Assembly: GCA_910586555.1 (NCBI GenBank)
Contig: CAJUJY010000004.1
Coordinates: 1-64,000 of the forward strand
Direction of reading: 5' to 3'
From: an uncultured Lachnospiraceae bacterium
Lineage (GTDB): Bacteria; Bacillota; Clostridia; Lachnospirales; Lachnospiraceae
DNA: 64,000 bases
A program made the translations under genes and the position numbers. The notes beneath the pieces are model-generated. The model was given only the letters and a program-made list of their open reading frames with translations. It was not told the DNA's origin and searched no databases. Of this stretch, positions 62,656 through 64,000 are shown in pieces. Within the stretch, counting starts at the first letter, position 1; each line of letters opens with the position of its first letter.

Positions 62656-63174
62656 CTATTTTTTTGTTTTTACAGCTTTAGATTTAGACCATCTGGAATA
62701 ATATTTCTTTCCTTTAACGGTTTTATAAGTCCTTACCCTTACATAATACTTTTTCTTTGCCTTTAATTTACTGGTTTTAAGCTTTGTAACAGACTTTTTC
62801 TTAATAGTTTTTATAACAGCCTTCTTGTCTTTAAAATTCTTATCTGTAGAATATTGTACCTGGTAGCCAGTAATAGACTTTGGCTGTTTCTTCCATTTTA
62901 CAATAAAGCCCTTATGTTTTGGCTTTACCTTGCCTGTAACTGGCGTTCCCTTTGGAATTATCTTAAAGATTTTAGTAACACTTCCATAATAATCCCCTTT
63001 ACCATAAACAGTTACATATGCAGTACCAATATTTATATTATTATAATATGAAACTATATAATCTTTATTTTTTGTAAGTTCTAATGAATTATTTAAAACC
63101 GTTATTTTTGGCTTTTTATCCTTGCCATTATAAATAATTCATTTTTTATTTAATGTAACATCAGCGGACATAAT
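62656..63174 (-). pseudogene. C-terminal end of a surface protein (MBG-like and fibronectin III-like domains), cut off by stop codons
   Basis: Below the stop at 63175 the same frame continues IMSADVTLNKK, meets TGA, and then runs open: IIYNGKDKKPKITVLNNSLE, DYIVSYYNNINIGTAYVTVY, GKGDYYGSVTKIFKIIP (an MBG-type bacterial Ig domain), and KGFIVKWKKQPKSITGYQVQ, YSTDKNFKDKKAVIK, YYVRVRTYKTVKGKKYYSRW (a fibronectin III-like domain of Lachnospiraceae surface proteins), ending at TAG 62656. It has no start codon of its own, so it is the broken end of the gene at 63175-64000. Confidence 0.75.
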
Positions 63175-64000
63175 TTACTTTTTACTGCTGTTAAAACTGT
63201 TATCTGCACCAGAGCCAGGATTTAGGCTGGCAGATGGTTCAGGCTGGCTTGTTGCTTGTAATGGTTCTTTAGTTGCTGTAGTAACAGGTGACGGACTTGG
63301 AGTTAAAGTTGTAGCAGGCGCAGGGGTTGGAGTTATTACAGTTATGCCACCACCGCCACCAGCAGAACTACCGCCGCCAGAACCAGTACTTCCTCCTGTA
63401 CCAGAACCTGATGGTTTTGTACTAGGTGACGGGCTAGGTGAATTACCACCTGATGGTTTTACACTAGGTGACGAAGATACTTCTGGTTTGTTTGTACCTG
63501 TACTTGTACCTTTAACACTAAAACCCTTTGTTACTTCCCCTGTATAAAGACCTGTACCAGATATTTTGACTAAATAATCCCCTGCCTCTGTTACATTAAA
63601 ATCACCTGAAACAATATAATCATCGCCTTCAGACAATATATTGCCTTTGTAGGAAACCTTTGGATAAATATATTGTTCTGCTCCATTATAAATTAAATCT
63701 GGAACTTCAATTTGTGCATCAGATAAATTTGGTTTTGACATTCCAACAACAAATGGTTCATCATATCCAGAAGTTTCATTTAATTGGTATGTAACATTAA
63801 TATTCCCATTACTATCTGAAACATACTGCTTTAAATAAAGCAAATTATCTGGTGATAATAATTTTTCTACAGAACGTGATTTTAATATATAAAAATTATA
63901 AGCTGCATTTGGTAAAAGACCTGTAAAATTCTTTGACTGTATAGCAGCACCTTTAAGTGGTGTATCTGCATTAACTGCTGTATACAAGTTATCCATGCCA
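63175..64000 (-). CDS. surface protein with MBG-like domain and Pro/Ser/Gly-rich linker, partial at window edge
   Basis: The frame is open to the right edge, so the N-terminus lies outside the window. Visible parts: an MBG-like Ig domain (VPDLIYNGAEQYIYPKVSYK, GDDYIVSGDFNVTEAGDYLV, GTGLYTGEVTKGFSV) and a low-complexity linker of about 105 residues with SPSPSPSTKPSGSGTGG, GGGSSAGGGGG and TPTPAPATTLTPSPSP. It is probably secreted and attached to the cell wall or membrane. The frame ends at TAA, followed by a same-frame C-terminal part interrupted again by TGA. Other Lachnospiraceae proteins continue through this place. Confidence 0.75.
   Translation of the reverse strand, partial: GMDNLYTAVNADTPLKGAAIQSKNFTGLLPNAAYNFYILKSRSVEKLLSPDNLLYLKQYVSDSNGNINVTYQLNETSGYDEPFVVGMSKPNLSDAQIEVPDLIYNGAEQYIYPKVSYKGNILSEGDDYIVSGDFNVTEAGDYLVKISGTGLYTGEVTKGFSVKGTSTGTNKPEVSSSPSVKPSGGNSPSPSPSTKPSGSGTGGSTGSGGGSSAGGGGGITVITPTPAPATTLTPSPSPVTTATKEPLQATSQPEPSASLNPGSGADNSFNSSKK

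Noticed and set aside
63130..63140. Selenocysteine or recoded TGA in the surface protein
   Set aside because: No SECIS-like stem is evident downstream and a separate TAA lies 11 codons earlier in the same frame, so simple gene decay or error is likelier.

Overview
The window comes from a low-G+C, spore-forming, probably motile Firmicute of the class Clostridia, most likely Lachnospiraceae. Support: spoIVA, a YlbJ-like spore membrane protein, a LysM-GH18 SleL-type spore hydrolase, a DUF6145 protein typical of Lachnospiraceae, a chemoreceptor, a glmS ribozyme and an Asn-rich Rho. No rRNA, tRNA, integrase or CRISPR array was found.

Accessory part, about 1-17.5 kb. Positions 1-7056 hold a phage-type replication module, all on the minus strand and visibly richer in G+C than the rest. 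It runs from a sigma-region-4-like regulator through two small proteins, a Cas4-like DUF2800 protein, a DUF2815 ssDNA-binding protein, a small membrane protein, a family A DNA polymerase, an antirepressor and a nucleotide-enzyme-like protein to a primase fragment that ends early at the left edge. Small hairpins sit in front of several genes. After a hairpin-rich intergenic stretch comes an AT-rich defence island (7.5-17.5 kb) of two convergent operons. The plus operon encodes an unrecognised 313-aa protein, a 919-aa protein with a C-terminal RecD-like helicase, a small Cro/C1 regulator, an AlkA-like DNA glycosylase and an Alw26I/Eco31I/Esp3I-family restriction enzyme. The minus operon encodes an excisionase-type HTH protein, an ASCH/PUA-like protein and one 1011-aa methyltransferase that fuses an N6-adenine enzyme to a circularly permuted C5-cytosine enzyme. 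Each operon has a block of 10-bp tandem repeats upstream.

Chromosomal core, 17.6-62 kb, mostly minus strand: RlmD-type RNA methyltransferase, pheA, a Nudix-pyrophosphatase fusion, M18 aminopeptidase, YlbJ, CorA, GH18 hydrolase, YyaL; then pdxR divergent from pdxST, so B6 synthesis sits with its MocR regulator; a BlaI/BlaR1-like sensor pair; trxB, a D-Ala-D-Ala carboxypeptidase, dusB, coaX, a DUF6145 gene, birA, argF, an SPFH/NfeD pair, a TrmH-type methyltransferase, a chemoreceptor; a translation cluster prfA-prmC-DUF1385-rpmE-rho; argG; glmS under its ribozyme; spoIVA; rpsU; an ABC-class ATPase; a broken Rpn gene; and a surface protein interrupted by two stop codons at the right edge.

Two repeat families mark the core. 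Two ~650-bp fold-back elements (32.5-33.2 and 52.5-53.1 kb) share inverted termini and contain long palindromes but no transposase. A smaller palindromic family (35.7, 53.8 and 59.6 kb, with fragments near 19.5, 55.4 and 57.7 kb) sits between genes. Many conserved proteins here carry Asn/Lys-rich inserts.
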